The notes under the pieces were generated by a model that was not told where the DNA came from, did not search any database, and saw only the letters and a program-made list of their open reading frames with translations. A stretch of DNA of 64,000 nucleotides from Mugil cephalus (lineage: Eukaryota; Chordata; Actinopteri; Mugiliformes; Mugilidae): contig NC_061786.1 in assembly GCF_022458985.1 (NCBI RefSeq), positions 23,003,974-23,067,973 of the forward strand, in the 5' to 3' direction. The position numbers and the translations under genes are program-made. Positions 1 to 19,971 of this stretch are shown piece after piece. The stretch's first letter is position 1. Each line of letters begins with the position of its first letter.

Positions 1-95
1 TAAGCATTGAAAGTATATAAATAAAACAGGCATGTGAGAGTATAACGTGTGGGTCAAACTAAACTATGCCAGACGCCACTTCATTCAACATACGG

Positions 96-215
96 AGGCG
101 GCGGTCGGATCGGTCAGACAGCCAAGAGAAGAAGTGACATCACAAGACATCATCAGCTCGTTAGGCGAAACCGTTTCTCAGCATCATCACTCCTCCCCGA
201 CAGCCAATCACAGCC
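96..215. repeat. Dispersed repeat A, diverged copy 4
   Basis: ggtcagacagccaagagaag ... gacatcaca ... gcgaaaccgttt preserves the order of repeat A with many changes. In arid4a intronic sequence. Confidence 0.6.
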
Positions 216-1471
216 GCCTCAGTCGTCCTGTCAGCGACCAGAGGAAACTACCACACGCTAACATCGTAGCTGCTAACATTTAAACAGATTCATGTGAAAC
301 TAGACGATCTTTCAGTTGTATTTACCTTTTGGAACAATGGACAGAAATCAGTTGCTGGTCATTTCAGTCTCTGATTGGTTGGAGGACGACTTAGCGACGC
401 CTCCTAATGAACTTCAGAGTCCGTCTACGCCGTCACTACAACACTGGTACAAAGCCTCAAACTTCTCTCAGATATTTTTCCTTTCTATATTTAGCATTAA
501 GCATCACAGTTGCCTTTTTCTGTCATATGTGACAGGGTCAGAAAGTGGATGGGTTCACATGGAGCCACATATTCCAATTAGAACCGGTTTAGAAGCACAA
601 ACTGAATAAAAATGCTCTATATAAACACCTCAGTCAGAATAAACAGGCCCAAACCAAATGAGATGTCATTGGGCTTCAGAGGAGCAGAATATTACCGGCT
701 CCGTTCTGTCTGAGCATCTGTCCCGACATGAATGTACGGTGACGTTCAAGTGACGTTTCCTCAACTGGAGAGCTTGTTATTAATAACAACTCTGAAAGAA
801 CGAGACATTATCTCACGCTTACACAGCGGAAAAAACAGAAATATTGAACTATTTAAAAAGGTCATCAAAAATTCACAGGAGTCGGGACGGACTGAAGCTG
901 GAAGCCATGAGGAGCGGCTACTACGAGGCTCAAAAACACAACAGTAAAAGTGGATGAACCCACAAACTTCACAAACCAAAAGTGTAAAAACAATAGCAAC
1001 TGCTGCAGATGAGCTGTCCATCTTTGATCAGTCACACGTCTGATTAAAAGCAGTGGTTCATGTAAACATCAGACAGGAATAAATCTTGGCCTGAAACCTT
1101 GTAACTCCATGTAAACTCGATGTAAACTCGGCTACCGTCTCCGCTAACGTCGGCTGCTCTTTAAGCCGGTGTTTGCGTCCCATCTGCTACTCGGCTTCCT
1201 CTGCTGGAGATGCTAACACAAAGTGTTTGCTGCCATTAGTCGCAGCAGCTTTTAAACAAACCCGGTTGTGTTTGAGGTCTGACGACGAAAGAAATTGAAG
1301 CAAATTGAACTGTTGAAAGGACTCTCCTGTGGTGTCTGTGGGAAGTAAATGCCCAGTGAGGCCCAGTATGAACCAGAGCCAAAGAGGAGGGGAGGCAGAG
1401 GAAGTTAAAGCTCTGCTTCCAGCTCTGACTCCTGAGCTCCACAGAAGATCAGTGGTTTAACGAGGACTCAC

Positions 1472-4400
1472 CCACGGTGTAGAGGCTGGCGTCCGTCAGC
1501 TTACTGATGACGGCCTCGCTGCATAAACCCTCGTTGGTCTTCACCTCCACAGTGGATCCCACCTGAAAGACAAGACACAACACAGCGACTTATTCATCAG
1601 ACTTTAAGAAGGTTCCCGCCCGTTTAAAGAGCAGTTTCAGTCTAAAGAAAACAAACCAAACTAGATCTTACCCTCAGAGGTCCTTTCACCTGGTCATCCT
1701 GAACCACCTGGGACGTACTTTCACCTTTTAGAGTCACCTGGAGACAGAGAGGCAGATAAAGGGCTGTTGATTACTTTTCCACAGAGACAGGAGGTGGCAG
1801 AAGACAAACAGGGATAAACATGGACATAGAAACCAGACAAACAGGCAGCGAAAAAACTCTGAAGGCCGAGGAAGGATCAGCGCGACAGTTTGAGCCGGTT
1901 ATAGTTAACAATGTCGTTTGTGGTTTCAGCTGCAAAACGCACTTTAGACAAAAAAAAAGAGGAAGACACAGCTGGATGTGTTTGTCTCAATCCTCAGCAA
2001 GATCAATTACACACTGGACTTTAATTCTTCCACCAGTCCAAGGTGACATCTTCTCACGTTTCTGCAGGTTTAAAATACTCGTTTTTATAGTTTTACCTGA
2101 AACAAATCTCCACTTTGTAATAATCACAGAGGTCTTAGTCTGTGTGAGTCAAACCACCTGAACCATAATTCTGGTAACACAGAGGTTCTGATAAAACTAA
2201 TTCATGTGGTTTAGGATTTTTACTTTTTCAAAACTTTTGTTTGATTTGCTTTTTTTCTGCCTCTTGCCACTTAAGAATTATGAAGGATGTGCTATAATTC
2301 AAGGTTTGGACAGATGTTCGAGCTCCAAGTCGAGATGTCGTTGAACTATTTTCCCGTTTAGACCAGGGATGAAATAATTAAATCAACCATTAATGTGTTC
2401 ATCTGTAAAGGTGGAGCTGATTTAAATACTGACGGGTCATTGGGACAAATAGCATCAAAAATATATTTTTATCATCCATTATAATTCTCAAAGTAATTAA
2501 AACTGTCTGTGACACAGAGTGGAGTGAAACGGAAAGTAGCAGAGCCATAACAACGGATCATAAACCTGTGTAAAACGCAGAGTTTGTTTATCTTGTGTGA
2601 ATGAACCACATGAAACTCAGACACATGAATCACAGAACGTCCTCAGGTAAAACTAGTCCCGTGCGAATAGAGCTTTAGTCTGTAACTTCTCCTGCTGTGG
2701 AGGCAGGAGAACCAATATACTTAGAAACTAAAGCCCGGGGGTTTGGGTGTAGGTGTCTCCTTTAAGTCATTTTAAAACCACACAGAATAAAAAATCCACA
2801 TCATAATCAACACTGCAAAAGCATCAGAAGTAGGTTGATTGAGTTGATTTAATCATACATTTATTTTGTCGAACATTTACAGGCTACAAAGCTCATCTGC
2901 AAGATATTAAAAGGTCACAACTTCTGAGTTCAGTCTGAAAACTGATGTAAAACCTTCTCAGGCTCAGACTAGTAGGATCAGAAAGTAAAGACAGATTTCT
3001 TTTAGATTAGACAACTTTTGACCTAAAAGGGTTCCACATTTAAATGAATGGGAAAGTGAGGAACATGTTTCTGTGAAACAGTCCAGTTCACCACCACCTG
3101 CATCCACAGCAGCTTTAGAAAGATCAGAATTAATGGAGGAGCTTTTAAACTGCACAGGTGTTTCTAATAAAGCGCTCATCACCCATCATTATTTAGATTA
3201 GAATGACTTCACCAGTAATTAACCTAATTAATAAATAATGAACAGACAAGGAAAACAAAACCAGAAGAAGAAGAAACAGTAAACGTCATGCTGGCTGACC
3301 TTTAAGAGAGAAAACCGACAGAAAGCTCCGGGATATTTTTCTCTATTATCTCGACTGGGAAAACAGCAATTATTCTTTCATGTCTGGCATCAGCCACGTT
3401 TCATGTTTCATGCTCTGACTCTAATTCACAGAGCAACAACCACCGCACACAAATCTGTTCCTCTCTAGAAACTAACAGCTGAGCAGTCATGTGAATTAAA
3501 ACGCCGACTACGTCAGAACTTCTCTCGTTAACTCTTTATGAAAACAAGACAAAGCGAGTGCACAGCTGAGGATGTTAAATTCCTGTGACGCTTCCAGACG
3601 GTGTAAATGTGAGGCAGTGAGTGGATCTGAAGCGAGTCCTCACCTTGACCTTCACCATGCGTTTAACCGTCTTGATCTTGGCCTCGCAGAAGGCTCCTCT
3701 GTACTTGGCGCTGACATCCGTCCCCACTGTCAGGTAGGCAGGCTCGTCCGCTGCCTGAAACACACAAACACACAAACACACACACACAAACGTTAGCGTG
3801 CAAACTCCCAGCATGCACTGCAGCAAGTCCACGCGCCAGATTAATCCAGATTCAGGGGTGGGAGGAGATGCTACATCCTTATTCTCTTATGAGAAAAACC
3901 TGAGGTCCAGTTCCTGATTTTTCATCACCTCAAGTCTGAAACCACTTCACAGATAAATGTCAACGGAGTTTAAGTTTGATTTTACTGACTCAAATGTGGG
4001 TTAGATGGTCAAAGAAAATAGTTTTCTAAGGAGGGACGTCCTGATCAGTATCAGGCCACATACAAGCATTTTAAAATCATGACAACTGATGTGTTGTAGT
4101 TATTTTTAAAGTCCCTGAAGTATCAAAACAACTCGTTCTTATTCTGTTTGAATGGTGATGAACTAGCGTCAAAGATCCTAGAAGAAGAAGAAGGTGATGA
4201 GGAAGGTGAAGACGAAGAAGACGACTGAACGCTGCAACGTTTCAAAGAAGAGAAAAGTTTCCTGGAGACAAATCTTGCAGAGAGGGTTGTGGAGTTTATG
4301 GCAGCGTATCTCGACCTTATGGAACAGAATCATGAAACCAGTGTTGACACCAGACCTGGTTTCAGATCACACTGTTACTGAAGTGTTATTGTGGTTAGTG

Positions 4401-7320
4401 TGTGTGTTGTTACAGCTCTACACACACCAAATGGAAAATCATTTAATCTGGAAATAAAAGAGTGTGTGTGGTAACTTGATTTTAGTTTTTATCTGTTGAG
4501 TTTCAGCTGGATTTGTAGCATCTATTCGTCTCAGGTGTCATTCGTAGAAAAGTTTGGTTGTTTCTTTGCATCATATATTATTACTGACAGGAACGGACTG
4601 AGCTTCTTATTAACAGCGTTATTAGAGAACTGATCAGTCTGATAATGAGACAGAGGAAACTAACAGACTTTGCACGGAAATCAAAAAATATTAAGGGAAC
4701 AAATTATGTTCCCTCAGCGTTCCAAGATTAATACATTTAATGTTTCTTCATTAGGATGATTTACTTTAACCCCGGAGACCGATTTAAGATTTGCAACCTT
4801 AAGAAATGGAGTTTCCTCAACTTCCAGAGTTCACCATGCGTTGGTTTCAGTTTTAGTCAGACTGAGAGGAAATAATGTCATAATAAAAGCATCTTTTCTG
4901 GTTGAGGCCACCTTTAGCTCTGGTGGCGATGGGTTTCTTTACCCTGCAGACGCCTCACGGTGAGACAACTCTTAAAACCACAAGTAAAAGGCGTCCCTGT
5001 AAAGTTGAGCTCTGACAGACTTCACAAAATATTCAAATTAACAGACGTCTGGAAACCCTGCCTGAGGGTTGGGGTTTGGTTATGTCACAATTCTGGTCAA
5101 CGGATTCTTCTGATCATTTCTGCTGAAGCCAGAACGAACACGTTCACGTGTTAATACACACTTACTTGCCAGATCATTAGGTGCAATACTAATTTCATTC
5201 TAATCTGAATGTGGTGATTCAGACACGTGATTATTTTGCAGGATGGAGTTTGTGGTGCTGTTAAACTGGGTTGTGTTATTTAGCCTAGATTAAAATGTCA
5301 AAATAATAGAACAGATTAAAGAAACAAGATGGGAGGTTTTACTGCAAGATTGTTGAATTAAAATGCAAAACTGTAAGACTGTGAAATGGTGCTACTCCTT
5401 TCAGGAAGCACTGCCGATTTTAACACGTGTCTGTGTTGATGTTCCTGTTGTCTTTTTAACTTAGCACTGCATATTTTGTTACATATCTTTTTGCGGTGAC
5501 AATAAAGACATTCTGGTTCTGCATTCACTTGTGCACTTAATGTTCTGGTAGTTTAACTTGTAAATGATGTGTTTCACCAGTCGGACGTTCTCGTATTTAA
5601 GGCTCTTTACTGCGGGACCAAGATGCAGGAGCCTAAAGTTTTTTGTGGTGATGCTGTGTGCTACTGTGACGCTGCCACCACACTTATTTTTAATTAACAT
5701 CTGTATCCATGGTAACATTAGACAAAGGTGGTGACAGCTTGTAGCCTCACTTACTCTTGGAGCACATGAAAATTAAAAACACAAAAAGGTATTTTGTGAC
5801 TAAACTGAACAAAATTCTAATTTGTCTAAATCAGGATTAGGGGCCAAAATCAACAGTGAAGTCGTGACATTGTGCTCACTCTAATAGAATTTAGGGGCCA
5901 CGTCTTCTTCTGGTGGGAAAATTATTTCATTGAAAGCGACTCTTGTCTTTATAGACTCAGCATTAACAGCAGGGCTTTATGTGAAAAGAAATGTGGTAAA
6001 CGTTCAGCAAATGTGAGAAGACAACCACTCGCAGCGGTTTGGTTTTGTAAAGAGTCTATGAGCAACAGTGACAGAAACAATCAAATTTCCGCCCTCACAT
6101 TATTCAAACAGCCAGCATGAACAGGTATCACGGTTTAAATGAAGTCTGGACTGTTTCAGAAACCTGTTAATGAAATGAAGGTGAATCCTTTAGTTCCTGA
6201 AGAGGATTCTGACCCTTTCACTTGCTGTTTTGGGTGATGTTTGTGCACCTAAATGCATTTAGGGATCATAAAATAAAATTAACTTTGAATATGATGAGCA
6301 GATAGCAGCACAAAACTGAAGCCTTCTCTTCAGCTTCTACTTCCTAGGGTACAGATCATAGATATGCAAAATAAAAATGGTTTACTGAACATGACTGCGA
6401 GCGGAAAAGAGTAACAACTGGAGTTCTGCTTTCAGACAAAACAGTGGAAACTAAACATCAGTCTGCTTCTACAGATGTGGGTTTCCTCAGGTAACACTGA
6501 CAGATAGCTAATTATTTTAACATTTATTACCATTTGCTGCCCGTCTGCTGAACAGAAACAGAAGTTAACACTTTGAGGAAGCCCTTGTTCCTCTGCTCTA
6601 TGGTGAAGAGAAAATTTAATTAACAAGCTTTTGTTTACAGTCGCCTAAACATATTTGGTTTTGGTCCCGGGATGGAGACGCATCATTATAAATCATTATT
6701 TATCTAAGGAGCTTGTTTTTCCTTAAAACCTTACTCTCCACCGGCAAAACAAAACTTATGTTAAGAAAAAAAACAAGCGAGCGAGTATGGGAGACTACTG
6801 TCCTGCTTCATCTAGAGGATTTTGTGCTGATTCTGCTCAAAGGTAAAGACAAATTTTAAATAACAGGCTTTCCTTTACAGCTGCTTCATTTGTTTTTGGT
6901 CCTAGGTTTGAGAAGCAGTATTAGAAATATTTATGGTGTATATGAAATTGTTTGTTTAATTACTCTAAAACTCACAGCATCAGATCCTGGACCTGGTAAC
7001 AGCATGTGTTGATTGAAAGCTGTTAAAAAAACTATGACTCTGTAATCAGTAAACCACTAATAAATGCTATGACATGTGCTCCAGGCTATAGGTATAATGT
7101 ACCTCCATGTGCAGTAATGTAAACAGCAGCTCAACACTGAGACCAAAGCTGATAAACTGGACCCAGATGGAGTCTTGGAACTAGGAAAGCACCAGACCCA
7201 GACAATCAGTTTAAAGTGAGGACAGCTCCAGGTTGGACGTGTACGAGTGTGTGGACACGGGGAGTCCAGACCGAGGACACCGTCTTCAGCTTGTGTCGGA
7301 GGTCAAACACTCACCTTCAT
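1472..7320 (-). CDS. arid4a: ARID4A (retinoblastoma-binding protein 1), N-terminal part only
   Basis: This is the 5' end of a chromatin-associated nuclear protein that in vertebrates binds RB and recruits the SIN3-HDAC complex. Four coding exons are visible: 7315-7320 (ATG AAG), 3644-3754, 1672-1737 and 1472-1562, all with GT/AG borders and matching phase. Together they give about 91 residues, beginning [10 protein letters not shown] and covering the N-terminal Tudor region ([43 protein letters not shown]). [13 protein letters not shown] fits ARID4A; ARID4B reads VQDDHIKGPLKVG. The start is fixed by exon 2, where ATG AAG directly precedes the donor. The gene continues past the left edge: the next expected segment (VFDDGDE-like), RBB1NT, ARID and chromobarrel regions are absent. 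Y-T-V is preceded by L, where the human protein has W. psma3 lies upstream on the same strand, as in human. Confidence 0.92.
3755..7314. other. arid4a intron 2, no further gene seen
   Basis: Ordinary AT-rich intronic DNA. A tgacaataaagacattctgg block at about 5498-5518 resembles a LINE 3' end. No exon-like conserved frame was recognised. Confidence 0.4.
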
Positions 7321-7843
7321 CTCTCCGGCTATTTGAGGAAGTCCAGCTCGAAGGATTTCAGATCACTGGGGAGACACAAAACAGATGGGGGGGAGACGGG
7401 GTTTTAGTTGGTGGAGGCACAGAGGACAAACGTGGTGCAGAAAAGTTGTAAATCACAAAACTGTATTTAGCCGTTTTCACGCACAACAACAATAATGTCT
7501 TACTCTTATATTATTCTTAAAACGGTACCGTGGGTCCTTCTTCCCCTTTCCTGTCAGACTCTACAATCAGACCAACAACAACATATGTGCACTATTCTTT
7601 TACATGTGCAATACTCTCTTATTCACAATTGCACATATACTCATATAGTACATGTATATATCTATATCAGCATTTTTGCACTGTGTGCATCCTAAAATCT
7701 GTGTGTATATATATATATAGGAAGGAATTTACATTTAACGCACAAATCCAACAATACAGTATGTTCATAGTACCTCAGTCAGTCAGTGTGTATATTTTGC
7801 TCACTCATCTGTACATAGGGTTCCATCTGTAAATACTAAATGC

Positions 7844-8083
7844 AGTTTAGCATCTAAACAGACATGCAGCAAACAGTAAGTGCGTGTAGCATAAATAGTG
7901 TGGAAGATAAGCAGTTTGGTATAGGTTGGTTTTACAGCATATGGACAATAGTTACATATTTAAATCTATGTACAGGTGAGACCATACGCTATAAAAAATA
8001 ACCTGTACCATGGCATTTATATACCACACTGTTTATGCTACATGTACTTAGTGTTTACTGAACTCCGGGTTAGATGCTAAACT
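7844..8083. repeat. Imperfect palindrome of two inverted LINE-tail copies
   Basis: Arms 7844-7944 and 7982-8083 (agtttagcatctaa ... gcatatgg against its reverse complement), with a spacer of about 37 bp. The right arm continues into gtggaatgacaataaagttg (8105-8125), a LINE-like 3' end. Confidence 0.7.
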
Positions 8084-8164
8084 ATATTTTGTTGCTGTAC
8101 ATGTGGAATGACAATAAAGTTGAATCTACATTTAGTTGTATTCTGCCTCGTTTGTAATATATCT

Positions 8165-8270
8165 TTCATATATGTTTTTTCTGAGTGTTTCTGTACGCCT
8201 CTAAGCTAACAAGGTGAATTTCCCCATTGTGGGATAAAATAAAGGCATATTTCATCTCAAAATACTGCTA
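8165..8270 (+). mobile_element. LINE 3' terminus fragment
   Basis: gtgaatttccccattgtggg followed by ataaaataaagg is a common 3' end of teleost L2-like elements. Only the tail is present. Confidence 0.5.
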
Positions 8271-9149
8271 AGCTAACCCAACTAGCCGCTGAGTTGTGTT
8301 AGCTCAGACATTCTCGGTGTCGCCGTCCCTCCCTCCCTCCCTCCCTCTCTCAGTCCGGATCAAATATGTGGCACAAACAGCCCACACTAACTTAGCTTAG
8401 AGCAGGTTACTTCCACCGAAGTAGCCGATTTCAGAGAGCCGGGGTCGGGGGGGCTGAGGTCGGGTTGTGGAGGGGGGTGGTCCGGAGTCCTCCTTCCCGC
8501 TCCGCTCCCAGCTCCACTGAGTCACGTCGCCATCACAGCCCGTCATGTCAGCTAGCTGGGCTAACTTTACCACCGCCACCGCCACCCTCACCAAAAAAAC
8601 AACAAAATACACCCCCTAGCGAACAGCTGCTGGGGGGTAGGGGTGGTATTAGCTACACAACCCAACCAGAGTCCCAACAATACTAGAACCGAGGGGGTGT
8701 TTCACTTGGACTCCCCGGTCCGGAGCTAAATTTAGCTACTTGGCTAACTAGCTCGCCAGTTTGTGGAACGTACGGGTGATTTAAACCGTCGGCTCGCGAC
8801 CGTGGCGTCCGTCCTGTTTGGCTCCCGAGGACGAATTAAAGAAGGAAGTTTCCCATCCGACCAAAACCGAATCCGTGACATTCGACGGATCATTTGATTA
8901 TTTAATTATATATTTATTTATTTATTTAATAAGCTCCGTCCACAAAGGCGCAGGAGCTTCACATTTCTTCACTGCAAAAACAAGCCGACGACTGCCATTC
9001 AATTCACAGCCAGCGCCGCACAAGCCGAGCTCACTCTCCGGCCCTCTTCAGTGACATTCGCCCGGTTCTCTGCCGCCGGATAGCCGGTACTAGTACCCGG
9101 TCAAAGTTTTAGTTCGGTTCCGGGGTGAATATGAAGGTTTTATACTTAC

Positions 9150-9500
9150 ATTCGTGGCTGCTTCTTCCCCTCTCTATCTGGCTGCGAAGCGATACACGAA
9201 CAACAAGCTGTTGAGCCCCGAGCTGTGTTTCCTGGCACCTGATTGGCTGCTGCGACAGCGGAAGTCGCAACGGAGAAATCTGATTGGCGGAGCGATTCCG
9301 CGATTTCGATAGGACACTGCTGATTGCAGCGTCACCACTGGCCGATACGAACGCGGCGCCACGAGGGAAATGACGGCAACTGCTGCGTGGCTGTCCAATA
9401 GGAAGCAAGTTTTTGAGAAAAAAGGTCCACGAAAATACCACAATTGGCCATGTGCGATTTGTTCCCAGTAGCCGCGCCTTCCTATTGGCTGAACGAACTT
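9150..9500 (-). promoter_or_regulatory. arid4a promoter region with clustered CCAAT boxes
   Basis: This is CpG-rich sequence just upstream of the proposed arid4a exon 1. CCAAT pentamers (either strand) occur at 9242-9246, 9283-9287, 9395-9399, 9443-9447 and 9484-9488. NF-Y-bound CCAAT arrays are typical of TATA-less housekeeping or bidirectional promoters. No TATA box is evident. The CpG-rich character continues to about 10250. Confidence 0.5.
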
Positions 9501-11051
9501 CCTTGTCTGCGCCGACATCACACGAAGTCCCGCCCCCTGATACGTGCTGGAGAGCTACGCACTAAATTCCATTCAAAAATCTTCAGAGTGAACATTACCC
9601 CACAGACGAGGCTACACAAGCGGTGGAAAACAGCTAAACGTCGATGTTTGTACGCGATGCTCAAGATAATTTACACATATACTCAAATCCAATCGTGCTG
9701 TTCCCCTCTCGCTTTACACTGCCAGTGCTATTCAACTGAAGCCACCGGAAAAGCGGTTTACTGGTTAAGTTCTATGCATATACTTAATTTTTGTTTCATG
9801 ACACGTATGCCGAAATCAAGCTGGGCTTTCACCCTTGTATTAACTCTCTTTATTTTTGTTCCTCCGCGGCAATAACGCACATATGACAGTAGTGAACATT
9901 CAGTGGACATTTTCTTCAACGGAGCGTGGTGCTGCGGTTTTCATCTGCGAGTCGACGTCACGTATCAGGGACCGTCACAACAAACCATTCCGCAGTGATT
10001 TTTAACACAAACAAAAAAACGTATGGGGAACGATCTGGACCAGAGGAGACGGGACGGGACCGGAGGAGACGTCGGGACGGGTACACATAGAGAATCACCG
10101 GAATAAACGGTGGTTTGTTTTTTACGATGACATGGACGCCGTTTGTGGCGCCGTTTACAGTGGGCGGAGCGAACGTTTGGCGTAATAGTGACGCACCAGG
10201 AAGTGAGTAGCGACAGCGCCAAATAAGGCACGTTTATTTCCGGGAGGTTATTTCTAAACAACCAATGTTGAGTTGTGGCTGACCTTTACATTTTAGATCT
10301 TTTACTTCCGCTTATTTCTATTTCTAGTTTATTAATTATTTTCACAGTTAATAATATTGTATTGAGTAAAACACCTAATAATTGTCTTGGCAAGTTTTCA
10401 TTAAAGCAATTATTTAAGTTGTTGAATAAATCAATTACCTAATTAACCATCCTTAGAAAGAGTTTCAAAGCTATAGATGCCTGAATGCAGGTAATCTTTA
10501 ACCCTTCTTCTCAGAGCTGTATCTAAGGGCTGTTTTCTCCAGTGATTAATCTGCCGATTGTTTTGTGGGGGAATGAGTTGATTGGTTTGCAAATAAAATA
10601 ACAGTACATAGTCTAACCCTCAGAGAGCACAGTAAAATACTCAGAGGTCCTTGAAGGAGCTATAGGGATCATTGAATGCTCCAAGGCACCTTTGCGGAGG
10701 TGTGTTAGGTTTCGCCATTACTCCCAAGAGTTTCTAGGAAAAATCTCGACTTCAACGGTAAGTTTTATAGTTTCCAAATATGAGAATGTTCTGCTCGCTT
10801 TCAGGTTGGAAAAGATAAAACAGCTGATATTTCTAATTAATCTGGACTTTTATATTCACACTTCAACATCATGAGAAAACACAGCCTGTAAAATTTTCTT
10901 TGTTTTTTGTTGTTTTTTTCTTTTTAATTTCCAAAGCTGAAATTCATCCAACCAAAAAGAAAAACAACCGACATGAACGTTTATGAACTATAAAAAAAAC
11001 AATGTGTGTGAGCGCTGTCAGCAGAAGTGGAGTCGATGGATGGGGCAAAGT
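9501..11051. other. arid4a-psma3 intergenic region
   Basis: CpG-rich up to about 10260 (GC-box-like ggcggagc and gggacgggac tracts near 10050-10175), then ordinary AT-rich DNA. The short open frames here resemble nothing I know. A plus-strand donor-like caacggtaagt near 10755 has no exon that I can support. Confidence 0.4.
10923..10928 (-). terminator. Candidate psma3 poly(A) signal (ATTAAA)
   Basis: An ATTAAA hexamer on the minus strand, about 125 nt downstream of the psma3 stop. No AATAAA lies closer. Confidence 0.4.
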
Positions 11052-18231
<7,180 letters not shown>

Positions 18232-18330
18232 TTTAACAGACTAAGAGAGTCCAGTGAATCGCTCTGAACTCAACTCCCCGCTTCCTGTTCTTCACTTCCT
18301 GCTTCCCATGTGAACCTTCACAATAAAAGC
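18232..18330 (-). promoter_or_regulatory. psma3 5' flank
   Basis: This stretch lies immediately upstream of the psma3 ATG, whose context TTAAAATGAG is good. No TATA box was recognised. GC content is only moderate compared with the other promoters in the window. Confidence 0.35.
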
Positions 18331-19940
18331 TTCGGCACAACTTTAATCCAACATTAAAAGACTAAAGGGCGTTTTTAAAAAAGCAACAAACAACCTTGAG
18401 TTTCTTCAGTTCAGACGGCCAGATCAGGGGGGTTAAACTCAGATTTGTTCCATTTGTTCTAGTGCAAAGAAGAACCCGTAATATTATTGATTAAAAAAAA
18501 AAAAAAAATGAAATTTCTCGTGAAAAATAAGTGCAGTTTGAGCAAGTTGCTGTCTGCTGTTTAGACCTGAGTCTCAGTGCTGTGTCCTTTGTGGTGTCAC
18601 TCTTAAGAGCCACAAGTAAAAAGAAATTCATGTGTATATTTTTGTATTTTTGGAAGGACACGAATTCAGGTCAAGTCTTTTATTTATTTATTGTAGCACA
18701 TTTAAAAACAACAGAAGTTCGCCTTAAATTCTTTCCAGTCAGAGCAGATAAAAACATCTGCCTCCATACAAGTAAAACCAAGCTTCAATATTTCCATGTT
18801 TCAAGGGCCACGTTAAAAGAAAATCTGATAAATATTCCAGATGTTTGAATGAGAAAGGAAGTTTATTCCATCACTTATGGGAACGTTCAAAGATCCAAAA
18901 CTTCTCGAAGGATGTGATACGATGTCTGTCAGAAATGTTTAGTGCCAGAGTTCCTCAAATGCTCGACTGTGAGTTTGGAATAAACCCAAAGAACTTTCTA
19001 CAAACACAGAAACAGGTCTAGACTTTGGATTTCTTGAAGCCAGGAGAGTTATTGAACTATTACACTCCTTCAGTCTCTCCTTCATACGTACATTTATTCC
19101 CAGTAACCACCTCAGCATAGATACAACCTGCACTATTATTTATTTGTTTACTGTTTAAATGCTGTTTTTTTCCTCCTCATCGTACCAGTTCCATTGTGTT
19201 ACTATGCTCTTATTGTGTTTTATTGTGTATAGCTTTTATCTTTATGCTGCCGTAGTTTATATTTTTATCATTTACTTAGTTGCAAGATTTACCTGAAGGT
19301 AATTTGCAAATACTGTGGGACATACATTTATTTCTTATTTATTTTATTTAGTTTATTTTAACATGTTAAGAGTAATTATGCCTCCTTATTTGATTTGATT
19401 CAGGTCTGTCAGGTTTTATTCAAGTTTACTTTTTTATGTTTGACTTGGAAGAAGCAGAACTGTGTCGGGTTAATTAACGCCGAGATGAAGCCCTGATCTT
19501 TACTGACATGAGCCGCCATAACATTAAGAACACTTAGAGGCTGGTACAGTAGGTACGAGGCTTCATCTGATCCCCCATCACTCTGGACTGGGTCAGTCTG
19601 GACTCCTCAGACCTCATGACCTCCCCCCATGTCTCCAGAGTCTTTGTGCTGCTCCCTAGCAGACTGGAGCCTTTTTTCCCAGTTGTCCTCCTTGCTTAGT
19701 GGTTTTCTGTTCAGTCCCTTGAGTTCCCTTCACATTATCTGAGTTTCCAGCTGACAGATAATCAGCATGAACTAATTATCCACCAGGAGGCTTTGATGTA
19801 AACACATGTGATGGAAACCGTTTGTCTCTGATCTCACTCACACCCAGAAGAAACCGGTTTAGGTTTTATTCATTTATTCATGATTTCCCGCTCTCGTCCA
19901 ATCAGACGGCCTCTCTGCAGTAAAGCGTTGACACGGACGA
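18331..19940. other. psma3-snx6 intergenic region
   Basis: A poly(A) run lies at 18494-18508. The stretch 18520-19480 resembles old transposon-derived DNA without an intact frame. At 19495-19560 a cataacattaagaacac block resembles a repeat common in teleost genomes. No gene was supported. Confidence 0.35.
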
Positions 19941-19965
19941 TTTGTAAGAAAAGTGTCTGTAAAGT

Positions 19966-19971
19966 TTTATT
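19966..19971 (-). terminator. snx6 poly(A) signal (AATAAA)
   Basis: An AATAAA hexamer on the minus strand about 1.35 kb after the snx6 stop. It implies a 3' UTR of roughly 19945-21315. That UTR contains a long A/GAAA tract (20158-20215, U-rich in the transcript), a (GGA)n run at 20521-20548 and a (GAA)n run near 21092-21110. Confidence 0.6.

Larger units (their letters stand above)
7315..9200 (-). other. arid4a: arid4a 5' UTR exons (noncoding exon 1 and start-codon exon 2)
   Basis: Exon 2 spans 7315-7365: acceptor tctccccag, then a short leader and ATG AAG before a GTGAG donor. A strong donor (GAAT|GTAAG) at 9150 on the minus strand marks the likely end of a noncoding exon 1, whose 5' end lies somewhere in the CpG-rich stretch 9180-9250. 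The intron between them (7366-9149) holds LINE-tail repeats and CpG-rich DNA but no other exon that I can support. Confidence 0.6.

Noticed and set aside
1-1471. Search for the next arid4a exon (VFDDGDE-like segment).
   Set aside because: No frame resembling it was found; the next exon must lie outside the window.
8397-8612. 71-codon minus-strand frame in arid4a intron 1.
   Set aside because: No similarity to known proteins and no splice link to arid4a, whose start is fixed at 7320.
9444-9875. 143-codon plus-strand frame near the arid4a promoter.
   Set aside because: No recognisable domain, low complexity absent but composition looks random, and no support from neighbours.
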